A stretch of DNA of 9,842 bases from JAICJJ01 sp039809985 (GTDB lineage: Bacteria; Chloroflexota; Chloroflexia; Thermomicrobiales; UBA6265). Every line of letters starts with the position of its first letter. Position 1 is the first letter of the stretch. Positions 1 through 5,949 of this stretch are shown here, in pieces. The translations under genes and the position numbers were made by a program. The stretch is from assembly GCA_039809985.1 (NCBI GenBank), contig JBDHWC010000098.1:1-9842 (forward strand), written 5' to 3'. The notes under the pieces are model-generated. The model had not been told where the DNA came from. It worked only from the letters and a program-made list of their open reading frames with translations, and made no database searches.

Positions 1-1
1 G

Positions 2-388
2 TTCGGGGCCGAGGGGGCGGCCCCGGGCGAGCCGGGGCTGGCGATCTCGGTCGACGCGCCGGACCCCGCGCCGCCGTTGCCGGCCGCGGTCGAGGTGGCG
101 GTCTACCGGGTGGCCGAGGAGGCGCTGGCGAACGCCGCGCGGCACGCCGCGGCCCGCCGCTGCCGGGTCCGGCTGACGGTCGACGACCGCGTCGCCCTGA
201 CGGTGGAGGACGACGGGGTCGGGATCGACCCCGGCCACCCGCCCGGCGTCGGACTGCTCTCGATGCGGGAGCGGGCCGAGGAACTTGGTGGCCGTCTCGC
301 GGTCGGGCCCGGCCCGGACGGTCGCGGCACCCGGGTCGCGGTCGAGCTGCCGCTCGCCCCCCGGGACGAGGCCCGCGCCGATGACTGA
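2..388 (+). CDS. Sensor histidine kinase, C-terminal ATP-binding domain (partial, N-terminus off window)
   Basis: The reading frame is open from the left edge, so only the last 128 residues are seen. They form the HATPase_c domain of a two-component kinase of the NarX/DesK type (HisKA_3 class). The N box is EEALANAARHA (about residues 39-49), the G1 box DDGVGI (about 70-75), and the G2 region GVGLLSMRERAEELGG (about 81-96), followed by DGRGTRVAVELPL. The 'LLSMRERAEELGG' wording is typical of kinases paired with LuxR-type regulators, and such a regulator follows immediately. The domain would bind ATP and phosphorylate a His that lies outside the window; sensor and membrane parts are also missing. 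The stop codon overlaps the regulator start (ATGACTGA, 8 bases), which points to translational coupling. The signal sensed is unknown. Confidence 0.93.
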   Translation, partial: FGAEGAAPGEPGLAISVDAPDPAPPLPAAVEVAVYRVAEEALANAARHAAARRCRVRLTVDDRVALTVEDDGVGIDPGHPPGVGLLSMRERAEELGGRLAVGPGPDGRGTRVAVELPLAPRDEARADD

Positions 389-1043
389 GCCCGCGCGCGA
401 GCCGGACCCGATCCGGCTGCTGGTGGCGGACGACCACCCTCTCTTCCGGCACGGCCTGCGGACCCTGCTGGAGACCGTGCCCGGCTTCGAGGTTGTCGGC
501 GAGGCGGTGCAGGGGGAGCAGGCGGTCGAGCGGGCGCTCGCGCTCCGCCCCGACGTCGTGCTGATGGACCTCCAGATGCCGGGCACTGGCGGCATCGCCG
601 CCACACGGGCGATCGCCGAGGCGGCCCCGGAGGTCCGGGTGCTGATCCTGACGCTGTTCGACGACGACGCCTCCCTCTTCGCCGCGCTGCGGGCCGGGGC
701 CCGCGGCTACGTGCTGAAGGAGACGGACGAGGAGGAACTGGTGCGGGCGATCCGCGCCGTCGCCAACGGCGAGGCGATCTTCGGGCCGGCGATCGCGGGC
801 CGGGTGCTGGCGTGGTTCGCCGCCCCCCGCGCCGCGCCGCCTCCCGCCTTCCCGGAACTGACCGAGCGGGAGCGCGACGTGCTGCGCCTGATCGCCCAGG
901 GGCGGGCGAACCCGGTCATTGCCCGGCAGCTCGGGCTGGCCCCGAAGACGGTCGCCAACCACGTCAGCGCGATCTTCGGCAAGCTGCAGGTGGCCGACCG
1001 GGCCGAGGCGATGCTCCGGGCCCGCGACGCCGGCCTCGGCTGA
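381..1043 (+). CDS. LuxR/NarL-family DNA-binding response regulator
   Basis: A 220-residue protein, the usual length for a NarL/FixJ-type regulator. The receiver domain covers about residues 11-125: acidic pocket D17-D18, phospho-acceptor D63 in VVLMDLQMPG, T91 in LILTLFD and K113 in GYVLKE. The C-terminal LuxR helix-turn-helix covers about residues 155-215 (LTERERDVLRLIAQG, then a recognition helix around KTVANHVSAIFGKL). All key receiver residues are present, so it should be phosphorylated by the adjacent kinase and then bind DNA as a dimer. I chose ATG at 381 over upstream in-frame codons because it begins directly before the conserved receiver sequence, overlaps the kinase stop, and has GAGG at 368-371, nine bases upstream. 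Targets are unknown; the MFS gene 144 bases downstream is a possible but unproven one. Confidence 0.95.
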   Translation: MTEPAREPDPIRLLVADDHPLFRHGLRTLLETVPGFEVVGEAVQGEQAVERALALRPDVVLMDLQMPGTGGIAATRAIAEAAPEVRVLILTLFDDDASLFAALRAGARGYVLKETDEEELVRAIRAVANGEAIFGPAIAGRVLAWFAAPRAAPPPAFPELTERERDVLRLIAQGRANPVIARQLGLAPKTVANHVSAIFGKLQVADRAEAMLRARDAGLG

Positions 1044-1187
1044 GGTCGCCGCTACGTCAAACGACGCACTCCGGCAAACCCGACCCCCTCCCAGCCTTGA
1101 AAACGGGCGACTTTCGCGGCGGCAGACGCTACGATCAGGGCGCGTCGGCCTCCTGTCGAGCCGACGTCCCAGCCACGAGGTATCGTT
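1044..1187 (+). promoter_or_regulatory. Intergenic gap with weak promoter-like elements before the MFS gene
   Basis: This 144-base gap is less GC-rich than its surroundings. It has a -10-like TACGAT at 1130-1135, which would place transcription start near 1142, about 45 bases before the GTG start. A TTGAAA at 1097-1102 looks like a -35 box but lies 27 bases from TACGAT, too far for a standard sigma-70 promoter; no good hexamer sits at 16-18 bases. A GAGG at 1177-1180, seven bases before the GTG at 1188, is the ribosome binding site. The promoter call is tentative. Confidence 0.25.
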
Positions 1188-2429
1188 GTGACCCTTCCCA
1201 GCCCTGATCGCGGGAACACCGTGCCGGAGCGCGAGTCCTTCACCCCCGAGGAGCGTCGCCTCGTCGCGCTCCTCGCCGCCTGCGCCTTCCTCGGGCTGGT
1301 CAACTTCGTGGCGATCTCCCCGTTCCTGCCGGAGATCGCCGCCTCCCTCGGCTCCACCGTGCCGCTGGTCGGGCAGGTGACGACCGTGCTTGCTCTCGCC
1401 AGCGCCGCGCTCGGCCTCGTCTCCGGGCCGCTGGCGGACGTGCGCGGCCACCGACGCCTGCTGCTGGTCGGGATCGCCGCCGTCGCCCTCAACCTCGCCG
1501 GCACCGCGTTCGCGCCGAACCTGCCGGTCCTGATCGGCCTCGCCGTCGTCGCCGCCATCGGCGACTCGCTCCTCTTCGGGCTGCCGTTCGCCGTCGCCGG
1601 CGAGCGATTCAGCGGCGACCTCCGTCGCCGGGCGGTGGCCTGGATCTCGGCCGGCCTCTCGCTCGGCGTCGTCGTCGCCCCGCCGCTGCTCGCCATGATC
1701 GGCAAGGTGGTCGGCTGGCGCGGCGCGATGCTGGTCGCCGCGGCGGTGACGCTCGTCACCCTCGTCCCGGCGACTCGCCTCCTCCCGGCCGACGCGCCGG
1801 CGGCCGGGTCGCTCGACCTTCGCGTCCTCGCCGACGCCTACCGGCCGTTGCTCGACAGCCGGCCGACCCTCGGGCTGCTGGCCGCGGTCGGCCTGCGGGC
1901 GATCGGGATGATCGGGCCGCTCGTCTTCTTCGGCGCGTTCGTCGCCGAGCGGCTCGGCGGCGGCCCGGACCTCGTCGCCACCGCCTACCTCGCGATCGGC
2001 CTCGGCATTCTCGGCGGCGACGTCTTCTCCGCCAACCTGCCGGGGCACTGGCCGCTGCGGCCGCTGGCGGTGGCGGCGATCGCCGTCAGCAGCCTCCTGT
2101 TCGGGACGTTCCTCGGCGGGGAGATGCCGGTGCCGACCGCGCTCGTCCTGGTCGCCGTCGCCGGGTTCGTCTCCGCCGTCGCCTGGATCGCGCTGACCAC
2201 CCTGCTGACCCAGTGGACCCCCGCCGGCACCGGCACGACGATGGTGCTCAGCGGCTCCCTGACCAACCTCGGGACCGCGGTCGGGGCGGCGGCGGGCGGC
2301 GCGGCGATCGCCCTCGGCGGCTACCCGGCGCTCGGCGTGCTGGTGCCGGTGGTGACGATCCCGGCGGCCCTGCTCGTCCTCTGGGCCACCAGCCGGCAGC
2401 CGGTCGGGGCGGTCGCGGCGGCGGACTGA
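1188..2429 (+). CDS. Major facilitator superfamily (MFS) transporter
   Basis: A 413-residue integral membrane protein with about 12 hydrophobic segments, typical MFS length and layout. The first segment is about residues 25-45. The MFS motif A, between segments 2 and 3, is SGPLADVRGHRRLL at about residues 79-92. A loop richer in charged residues around 200-222 separates the two six-helix halves. The family exchanges small solutes across the inner membrane, usually driven by the proton gradient. The general look, with a short charged N-terminus and AraJ/Bcr-like helices, suits an efflux carrier, but the substrate cannot be assigned. The GTG at 1188 is chosen because GAGG sits seven bases upstream; a GTG at 1221 (residue 12) is an alternative and would not remove a membrane segment. 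It is the last + strand gene and is convergent with the ABC permease. Confidence 0.92.
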   Translation: MTLPSPDRGNTVPERESFTPEERRLVALLAACAFLGLVNFVAISPFLPEIAASLGSTVPLVGQVTTVLALASAALGLVSGPLADVRGHRRLLLVGIAAVALNLAGTAFAPNLPVLIGLAVVAAIGDSLLFGLPFAVAGERFSGDLRRRAVAWISAGLSLGVVVAPPLLAMIGKVVGWRGAMLVAAAVTLVTLVPATRLLPADAPAAGSLDLRVLADAYRPLLDSRPTLGLLAAVGLRAIGMIGPLVFFGAFVAERLGGGPDLVATAYLAIGLGILGGDVFSANLPGHWPLRPLAVAAIAVSSLLFGTFLGGEMPVPTALVLVAVAGFVSAVAWIALTTLLTQWTPAGTGTTMVLSGSLTNLGTAVGAAAGGAAIALGGYPALGVLVPVVTIPAALLVLWATSRQPVGAVAAAD

Positions 2430-2442
2430 GCGCCCGGGCGCG

Positions 2443-2474
2443 GGCGCGGCGCGTCGTTCCCTTTCCGCCGCGCC
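2443..2474 (+). terminator. GC-rich stem-loop after the MFS gene, candidate terminator
   Basis: GGCGCGGCG (2443-2451) pairs perfectly with CGCCGCGCC (2466-2474) around a 14-base loop, starting 14 bases after the MFS stop. No T-run follows, so it is not a textbook intrinsic terminator. Position and strength suggest 3'-end formation or mRNA protection. A 10-base palindrome (CGCCCGGGCG, 2431-2440) lies immediately upstream. Confidence 0.35.
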
Positions 2475-2721
2475 GCCCGAGAAGAGGGGGCCACGTTCGA
2501 CTGCGGCCCCGAGTCCCCTGGCCGGTCTCGCGGGGATGGCCCCACCCCAGTTCTCGCCTGCCACGGTGGCCAGACGGGGGAGGTCTCCGTCGGGAAGCCG
2601 GGACACCGCGGCAACCTGAGGGTCAGGGGAGGGCCAGTCGGGCGACCTGCGCGCACCCGCGGTGGCAACGGAACGACACGGGGTCCGTCGGAAAGCCGTC
2701 GCGCAACGGCAATGGGGGGCT

Positions 2722-2742
2722 GGGGAGGGCTGGGCCCTCCCC
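2722..2742. repeat. Repeat-unit hairpin, 9-bp perfect stem
   Basis: GGGGAGGGC (2722-2730) pairs fully with GCCCTCCCC (2734-2742) around a TGG loop. It is the long hairpin of the second repeat unit. There is no T-tract on either strand. Confidence 0.75.
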
Positions 2743-3033
2743 CGGTTGGCCGCCTTCCCCTCGTCCGCCGCGACCTGACAGAGGGGGGCCCTGTTGGGAA
2801 GCGACAACTCGGGACCGGAGGGCGGTTTGGCTCCCCCGAGTCGGCGACATTGCTTCACCCGGCACGGCCCGGACGGCGAGACCTCCGCCGGAAGGTCGCC
2901 GCTCAGCGGCGATCCGGGGTTCGGAGGAGGGCTTGGCGCTCCCTCTAGAATGGTCTTCCCCTCTCCCGCCATGGTCAGACAAGGCGGGGTCGTCGTCGGG
3001 AAGCCGCCGCGCCGCGGCGATCCGGGGGTACGA

Positions 3034-3052
3034 GGGAGGGCTTGGCCTTCCC
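3034..3052. repeat. Repeat-unit hairpin, 8-bp stem with one G-T pair
   Basis: GGGAGGGC (3034-3041) pairs with GCCTTCCC (3045-3052) around a TTG loop. One pair becomes G-T, so the fold is kept on the + strand RNA and slightly weakened on the - strand RNA (A-C mismatch). A GCCGC(3003-3007)/GCGGC(3014-3018) mini-hairpin lies just before it. Confidence 0.65.
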
Positions 3053-3200
3053 CCGAACAGGTTTCTCCCCCTCTCCCGCCGCTGCCTGACACAGGGAGGT
3101 TTCCGCTGGGAGGCAGCGGCCCCATGGCCGCGCTCTCCTGGCACGACCTAACGACAGGTTCCACCGGGAAGCCGCCGCGCAGCGGCAAACGGGGGGTCGG

Positions 3201-3221
3201 GGGGAGGGCTTGGCCCTCCCC
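3201..3221. repeat. Repeat-unit hairpin, 9-bp perfect stem
   Basis: GGGGAGGGC (3201-3209) pairs fully with GCCCTCCCC (3213-3221) around a TTG loop. It belongs to the last well-preserved repeat unit and lies about 190 bases beyond the permease stop, so it could help end transcription from either side. A GCCGC(3171-3175)/GCGGC(3182-3186) mini-hairpin precedes it. Confidence 0.75.
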
Positions 3222-3292
3222 TGAGCCTGTAGCCTCCCTCCCCCGCCGCCGCGACTGACAGGGGGAGGTGTCTGATCGGTGGCGGCGGGCCC

Positions 3293-3339
3293 GGCAGCAC
3301 GCGGCGAAAGCCGCGGTCGACCAGATTGCTGCCCTGGTC
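3293..3339. terminator. Cluster of competing stem-loops downstream of the permease
   Basis: Three inverted repeats interlock here. CGCGGC (3300-3305) and GCCGCG (3310-3315) close a GAAA loop on the + strand. GGCAGCA (3293-3299) pairs with TGCTGCC (3327-3333) and would stack directly on that hairpin, leaving an 11-base bulge. GACCAG (3319-3324) pairs with CTGGTC (3334-3339), which cannot form together with the GGCAGCA stem because no linker would span it. The cluster starts about 75 bases downstream of the permease stop, a reasonable place for 3'-end formation of the - strand operon, but no T-run is present. Confidence 0.35.
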
Positions 3340-3412
3340 AGCCGCCGCTGGAGAGGGGCTCGTGGGTGAGGGCGACTCCGGCGGGGCCAGCCGCGAGCGA
3401 GCGGGAGCGCCG

Positions 3413-4378
3413 CTACCGACGGCGCAGCAGCTGGTCCGCGCCGACGGCGAACATGATCAGCAGGCCCTGCACGATCTGCTGGTAGATCGTGTCGATCCCG
3501 AGCAGGTTGAAGCCGTTGCCGATCATCGCGAGGATCAGGACGCCGACCACCGCCCGCCAGACCGACCCCTCGCCGCCCATCACGCTCGTGCCGCCGACGA
3601 CCGAGGCGGCGATGGCCGAGAGCTCCAGCCCGACCCCGAGGTCGGGCTGGGCCGAGCTGGTGCGCGAGGCAGCCAGCACCCCGGCGATGCCGGCGCAGAG
3701 GCCGGTGATGACGAAGGCGGTGCCCCGCACCCACTCCACCCGGACCCCGGAGAGGCGCGCCGCCTCCGGGTTGCCGCCCACCGCGTAGAGGTAGCGGCCG
3801 TAGGTCGTCCGGGTCAGCAGGAAGCTGGTGACGAGGATCACCACCGCGTAGACCCAGACCGAGTACTTCGCGCCGAGCAGCGTCCGGGTGCCGAGGACCG
3901 CGAAGCGCTCGTCGGTGACGGTCACGATCATGCCGCCGGTGACGAGGATCGCGATGCCGCGGAAGACGATGCTGGAGGCGAGGGTGGCGATGAACGAGTT
4001 GATCCGGACCCGGTTGACGAGGAACGCGTTCAGCAGTCCGAGCACCCCGCCGGAGAGCATCCCGACCGCGATCCCGAGCCACGGGTTGCCGACCAGCGCC
4101 ACCTTGCAGGCGACCACCGCCGCCACCGCGAAGATCGCCCCGACCGAGAGGTCGAACACCCCGGCGATGATCCCGAGCGTGACGCCGCAGGCGATGATCC
4201 CGACCGGGGCCGACTGGTCGAGCACGTTGAGCAGGTTGCGCGGCGTCAGGAACTTGTCGCTGGCGAGACTGAGGGCGGCGAAGAGGGCGAGGAAGCTGAC
4301 AATGATGCCGTAGCTGCGGACGTCGACCCGCCGCCACGCCGGGACCGCCTCCCGCGCGGTCGGGTTCGCCTCGGTCAC
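3413..4378 (-). CDS. ABC transporter permease, RbsC-like (BPD_transp_2 family)
   Basis: A 321-residue inner-membrane protein of the ribose-type permease family, normal length (RbsC-like proteins are about 320). Hydrophobic helices begin at about residue 23 and fill the rest. Family landmarks are FDLSVGA (75-81), the segment around GLLNAFLVNRVRINSFIATL (114-133), the ATPase-contacting loop YGRYLYAVGGNPEAARLSG (193-211) and GGTSVMGGEGSV (262-273). It should form a dimeric channel energised by the double ATPase encoded just upstream. The GTG start at 4378 overlaps the ATPase stop as GTGA, and AGGAGG at 4384-4389 stands five bases before it, which fixes the start; the longer open frame upstream is only the ATPase gene in another frame. 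It is the last gene of the unit. Substrate is not shown by sequence. Confidence 0.93.
   Translation of the reverse strand: MTEANPTAREAVPAWRRVDVRSYGIIVSFLALFAALSLASDKFLTPRNLLNVLDQSAPVGIIACGVTLGIIAGVFDLSVGAIFAVAAVVACKVALVGNPWLGIAVGMLSGGVLGLLNAFLVNRVRINSFIATLASSIVFRGIAILVTGGMIVTVTDERFAVLGTRTLLGAKYSVWVYAVVILVTSFLLTRTTYGRYLYAVGGNPEAARLSGVRVEWVRGTAFVITGLCAGIAGVLAASRTSSAQPDLGVGLELSAIAASVVGGTSVMGGEGSVWRAVVGVLILAMIGNGFNLLGIDTIYQQIVQGLLIMFAVGADQLLRRR
3625..3650 (-). other. Perfect 11-bp hairpin inside the permease gene
   Basis: CCAGCCCGACC (3625-3635) and GGTCGGGCTGG (3640-3650) are perfect complements around a CCGA loop. An extra AGCT/AGCT stem (3621-3624 with 3655-3658) can extend it across a bulge. 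It lies near permease codons 243-254, a segment (QPDLGVGLEL) that appears to match the ordinary family sequence, so coding constraint may explain it. Confidence 0.6.
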
Positions 4379-5949
4379 CCCGCCCTCCTCTCCGCGCCGT
4401 CGCGCACCGACTGGAACGCCGCCTGCATCACCTGCTCCTTCGTCGCCCCCTCGCCCGCCAGCTCGGCGACGACGCGGCCGCCGCGCAGGACGAGGATCCG
4501 GTGCGAGAGGCCGAGCACCTCCTCGATCTCGGAGGAGATCAGGAGGATCGCCATCCCGCCCGCCGCCAGCTGGGCGAGCAGCTCGTGGATCTGCCGCTTC
4601 GCCCCGACGTCGACGCCGCGGGTCGGCTCGTCCGCGATCAGCACCCGCGGCTGCCGCAGCAGCCACTTGCCGAAGAGGACCTTCTGCTGGTTGCCGCCGG
4701 AGAGGCTCTGCACCGGGGCCTCGACCGAGGCCGCGCGGACCCCGAGCCGCCGCACCTCCCGCTCGGCCGCGGCCCGTTCCCGCCGCTGGTCGACGACGCC
4801 GCCGCGGGCGAGCGCGCCGAGGGCGGCGAGGGTGGTGTTCTCCCGCACCGAGCGGGTCATCACCAGGCCCTGCTCTTTGCGGCTCTCCGGCAGCATCGCG
4901 ATCCCGGCGTCGGAGGCCTCGCGCGGGGTGCGGACGCGCACCGGCCGGCCGTCGATCCGCACCTCGCCCCGCTCGATCGGGTCCGCCCCGAAGATGGCGC
5001 GGGCGATCTCGGTCCGGCCGCTGCCGACCAGCCCGGCGAGGCCGAGCACCTCGCCGGCCCGGATCGCGAGCGAGACGTCGTGGATCGCGCCGCGGCGGGT
5101 CAGGCCGGTCGCCTCCAGCACGACCGGGTTGCCGGCCGGGTCGGGCGGCCGCAGCGGCGCCTCCCGCTCGAGGCTGCGGCCGATCATGCCGAGGACCAGG
5201 CTCTGCTCGGTCTCGGCGGCGGCGGGCGCGGTCCGCACCAGCCGGCCGTCGCGCATGATCGCCACCTCGTCGGCGACGGAGAGCACCTCGTCGAGGAAGT
5301 GGGAGACGAGGACGACGGCGGTGCCGCCGGCGGCGAGCCGGCGGATGATCCGCAGCAGGCGGTCGGTCTCGTCGGCGGTGAGGCTGGCGGTCGGCTCGTC
5401 CATCAGGATCAGCCGGGCGTTGCGGGCCATCGCCCGCAGGATCTCGACCTTCTGCTGCTCGGCCACCCGCAGCCGGCCGACCCGGGCCTCCGGGTCGAGG
5501 CCGAAGCCGGTGGCGGCGTTCAGCCGGTCGAAGCGGGCCCGGATCGCGGCTGGGTCGACCAGCCCGCCCCGGGCCTGCTCAACCCCGAGGAAGACGTTCT
5601 CGGCGACGCCGCGGGCGGGGACCAGCGCCAGTTCCTGGGCGATGGTCGCGATGCCGTGGGCCAGCGCGTCGCGCGGGCCGCGGAAGCGGACCGGCGCGCC
5701 GTCGACCAGCAGCTCGCCGCCGTCCGGCGCGTGCACCCCGCCGATCATCTTGGCGAGGGTCGACTTGCCCGCCCCGTTCTCGCCGACGAGGCCGAGCACC
5801 TGTCCCGGCCGGACCGCGACCGAGACGCGATCGACCGCCTGCACGCCGCCGAACCGCTTGCTCAGCTCGCGCGCCTCGACGAGGGGGCGGCCGGGACCGG
5901 CCGCCCCCTCGCCCCCGACGGTCGGCTCGGGGTCGCCTAGGCGTCCCAC
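4375..5949 (-). CDS. Sugar-type ABC transporter ATPase with two nucleotide-binding domains (RbsA-like)
   Basis: A 524-residue cytoplasmic ATPase with two fused ABC domains, as in RbsA/MglA/XylG. Domain 1 has Walker A GENGAGKST (56-64), the weak signature LRVAEQQKVEIL and Walker B LILMDEPTASLT. Domain 2 has the degenerate P-loop GLVGSGRTEIA (Lys replaced by Arg-Thr), the strong signature LSGGNQQKV, and Walker B VLIADEPTRGVD. One strong and one degenerate site is normal for this family. The GTG at 5949 is the only plausible start before the conserved LVEARELSKRFGGV segment; it overlaps the binding-protein stop by 13 bases and has GAGGGG at 5952-5957. The first 22 residues are Gly/Pro-rich, and codons 14-23 coincide exactly with a perfect inverted repeat. 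It powers the permease, whose GTG start overlaps this gene's stop by four bases. Confidence 0.94.
   Translation of the reverse strand: MGRLGDPEPTVGGEGAAGPGRPLVEARELSKRFGGVQAVDRVSVAVRPGQVLGLVGENGAGKSTLAKMIGGVHAPDGGELLVDGAPVRFRGPRDALAHGIATIAQELALVPARGVAENVFLGVEQARGGLVDPAAIRARFDRLNAATGFGLDPEARVGRLRVAEQQKVEILRAMARNARLILMDEPTASLTADETDRLLRIIRRLAAGGTAVVLVSHFLDEVLSVADEVAIMRDGRLVRTAPAAAETEQSLVLGMIGRSLEREAPLRPPDPAGNPVVLEATGLTRRGAIHDVSLAIRAGEVLGLAGLVGSGRTEIARAIFGADPIERGEVRIDGRPVRVRTPREASDAGIAMLPESRKEQGLVMTRSVRENTTLAALGALARGGVVDQRRERAAAEREVRRLGVRAASVEAPVQSLSGGNQQKVLFGKWLLRQPRVLIADEPTRGVDVGAKRQIHELLAQLAAGGMAILLISSEIEEVLGLSHRILVLRGGRVVAELAGEGATKEQVMQAAFQSVRDGAERRAG
5881..5910 (-). promoter_or_regulatory. 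Perfect 30-base palindromic stem-loop at the 5' end of the ATPase gene
   Basis: GAGGGGGCGGCCGG (5881-5894) and CCGGCCGCCCCCTC (5897-5910) are perfect complements separated by GA, giving a stem of about 13 pairs with a 4-base loop. In the mRNA it starts 27 bases after the binding-protein stop and 39 bases into the ATPase gene, covering codons 14-23. Such hairpins after a binding-protein gene (as at malE-malF in E. coli) are known to protect the upstream message and lower downstream expression. That role is inferred here. What is seen is the perfect symmetry, its exact codon alignment and its place in a non-conserved linker. Confidence 0.7.

Larger units (their letters stand above)
2500..3290. 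repeat. Degenerate tandem repeat array, unit about 100-110 bases, in the convergent intergenic region
   Basis: Most of the 983-base gap between the MFS and permease stops is a diverged tandem repeat. The easiest landmark is a GGGAAGCCG-like core, with recognisable versions near 2592, 2690, 2796, 2890, 2998, 3108, 3166 and a weak one near 3277. Spacings are about 98, 106, 94, 108, 110, 58 and 111, so one unit is cut to roughly half. Each core follows a TGACA-(purine/G-run)-AGGT-like segment (for example 2776, 3087, 3256). Better units then carry a small GCCGC...GCGGC hairpin, a long GGGGAGGGC/GCCCTCCCC hairpin and a pyrimidine-rich CCCCTCTCCCGCC-like tract. Open frames cross the array on both strands only because stop codons are rare at this GC content; none has a ribosome site or a recognisable product. 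I do not recognise the family. Boundaries are approximate. Confidence 0.8.

Noticed and set aside
1097..1135. TTGAAA plus TACGAT as a sigma-70 promoter
   Set aside because: The two hexamers are 27 bases apart, well beyond the usual 16-18. Only the -10-like part is kept, as a weak hint.
2213..3258. Several overlapping open frames on both strands across the MFS end and the repeat array
   Set aside because: They have no ribosome sites and encode Arg/Gly/Pro-rich repeats that simply follow the DNA repeat; stop codons are scarce because A/T content is low.
2500..3290. CRISPR array
   Set aside because: The units are long, diverged and contiguous, without short identical repeats separated by unique spacers, and no cas genes are nearby.
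2430..3412. Insertion sequence or transposase remnant
   Set aside because: No transposase-like frame, no clear terminal inverted repeats and no target-site duplication could be identified. A degenerate non-autonomous element remains possible but unsupported.
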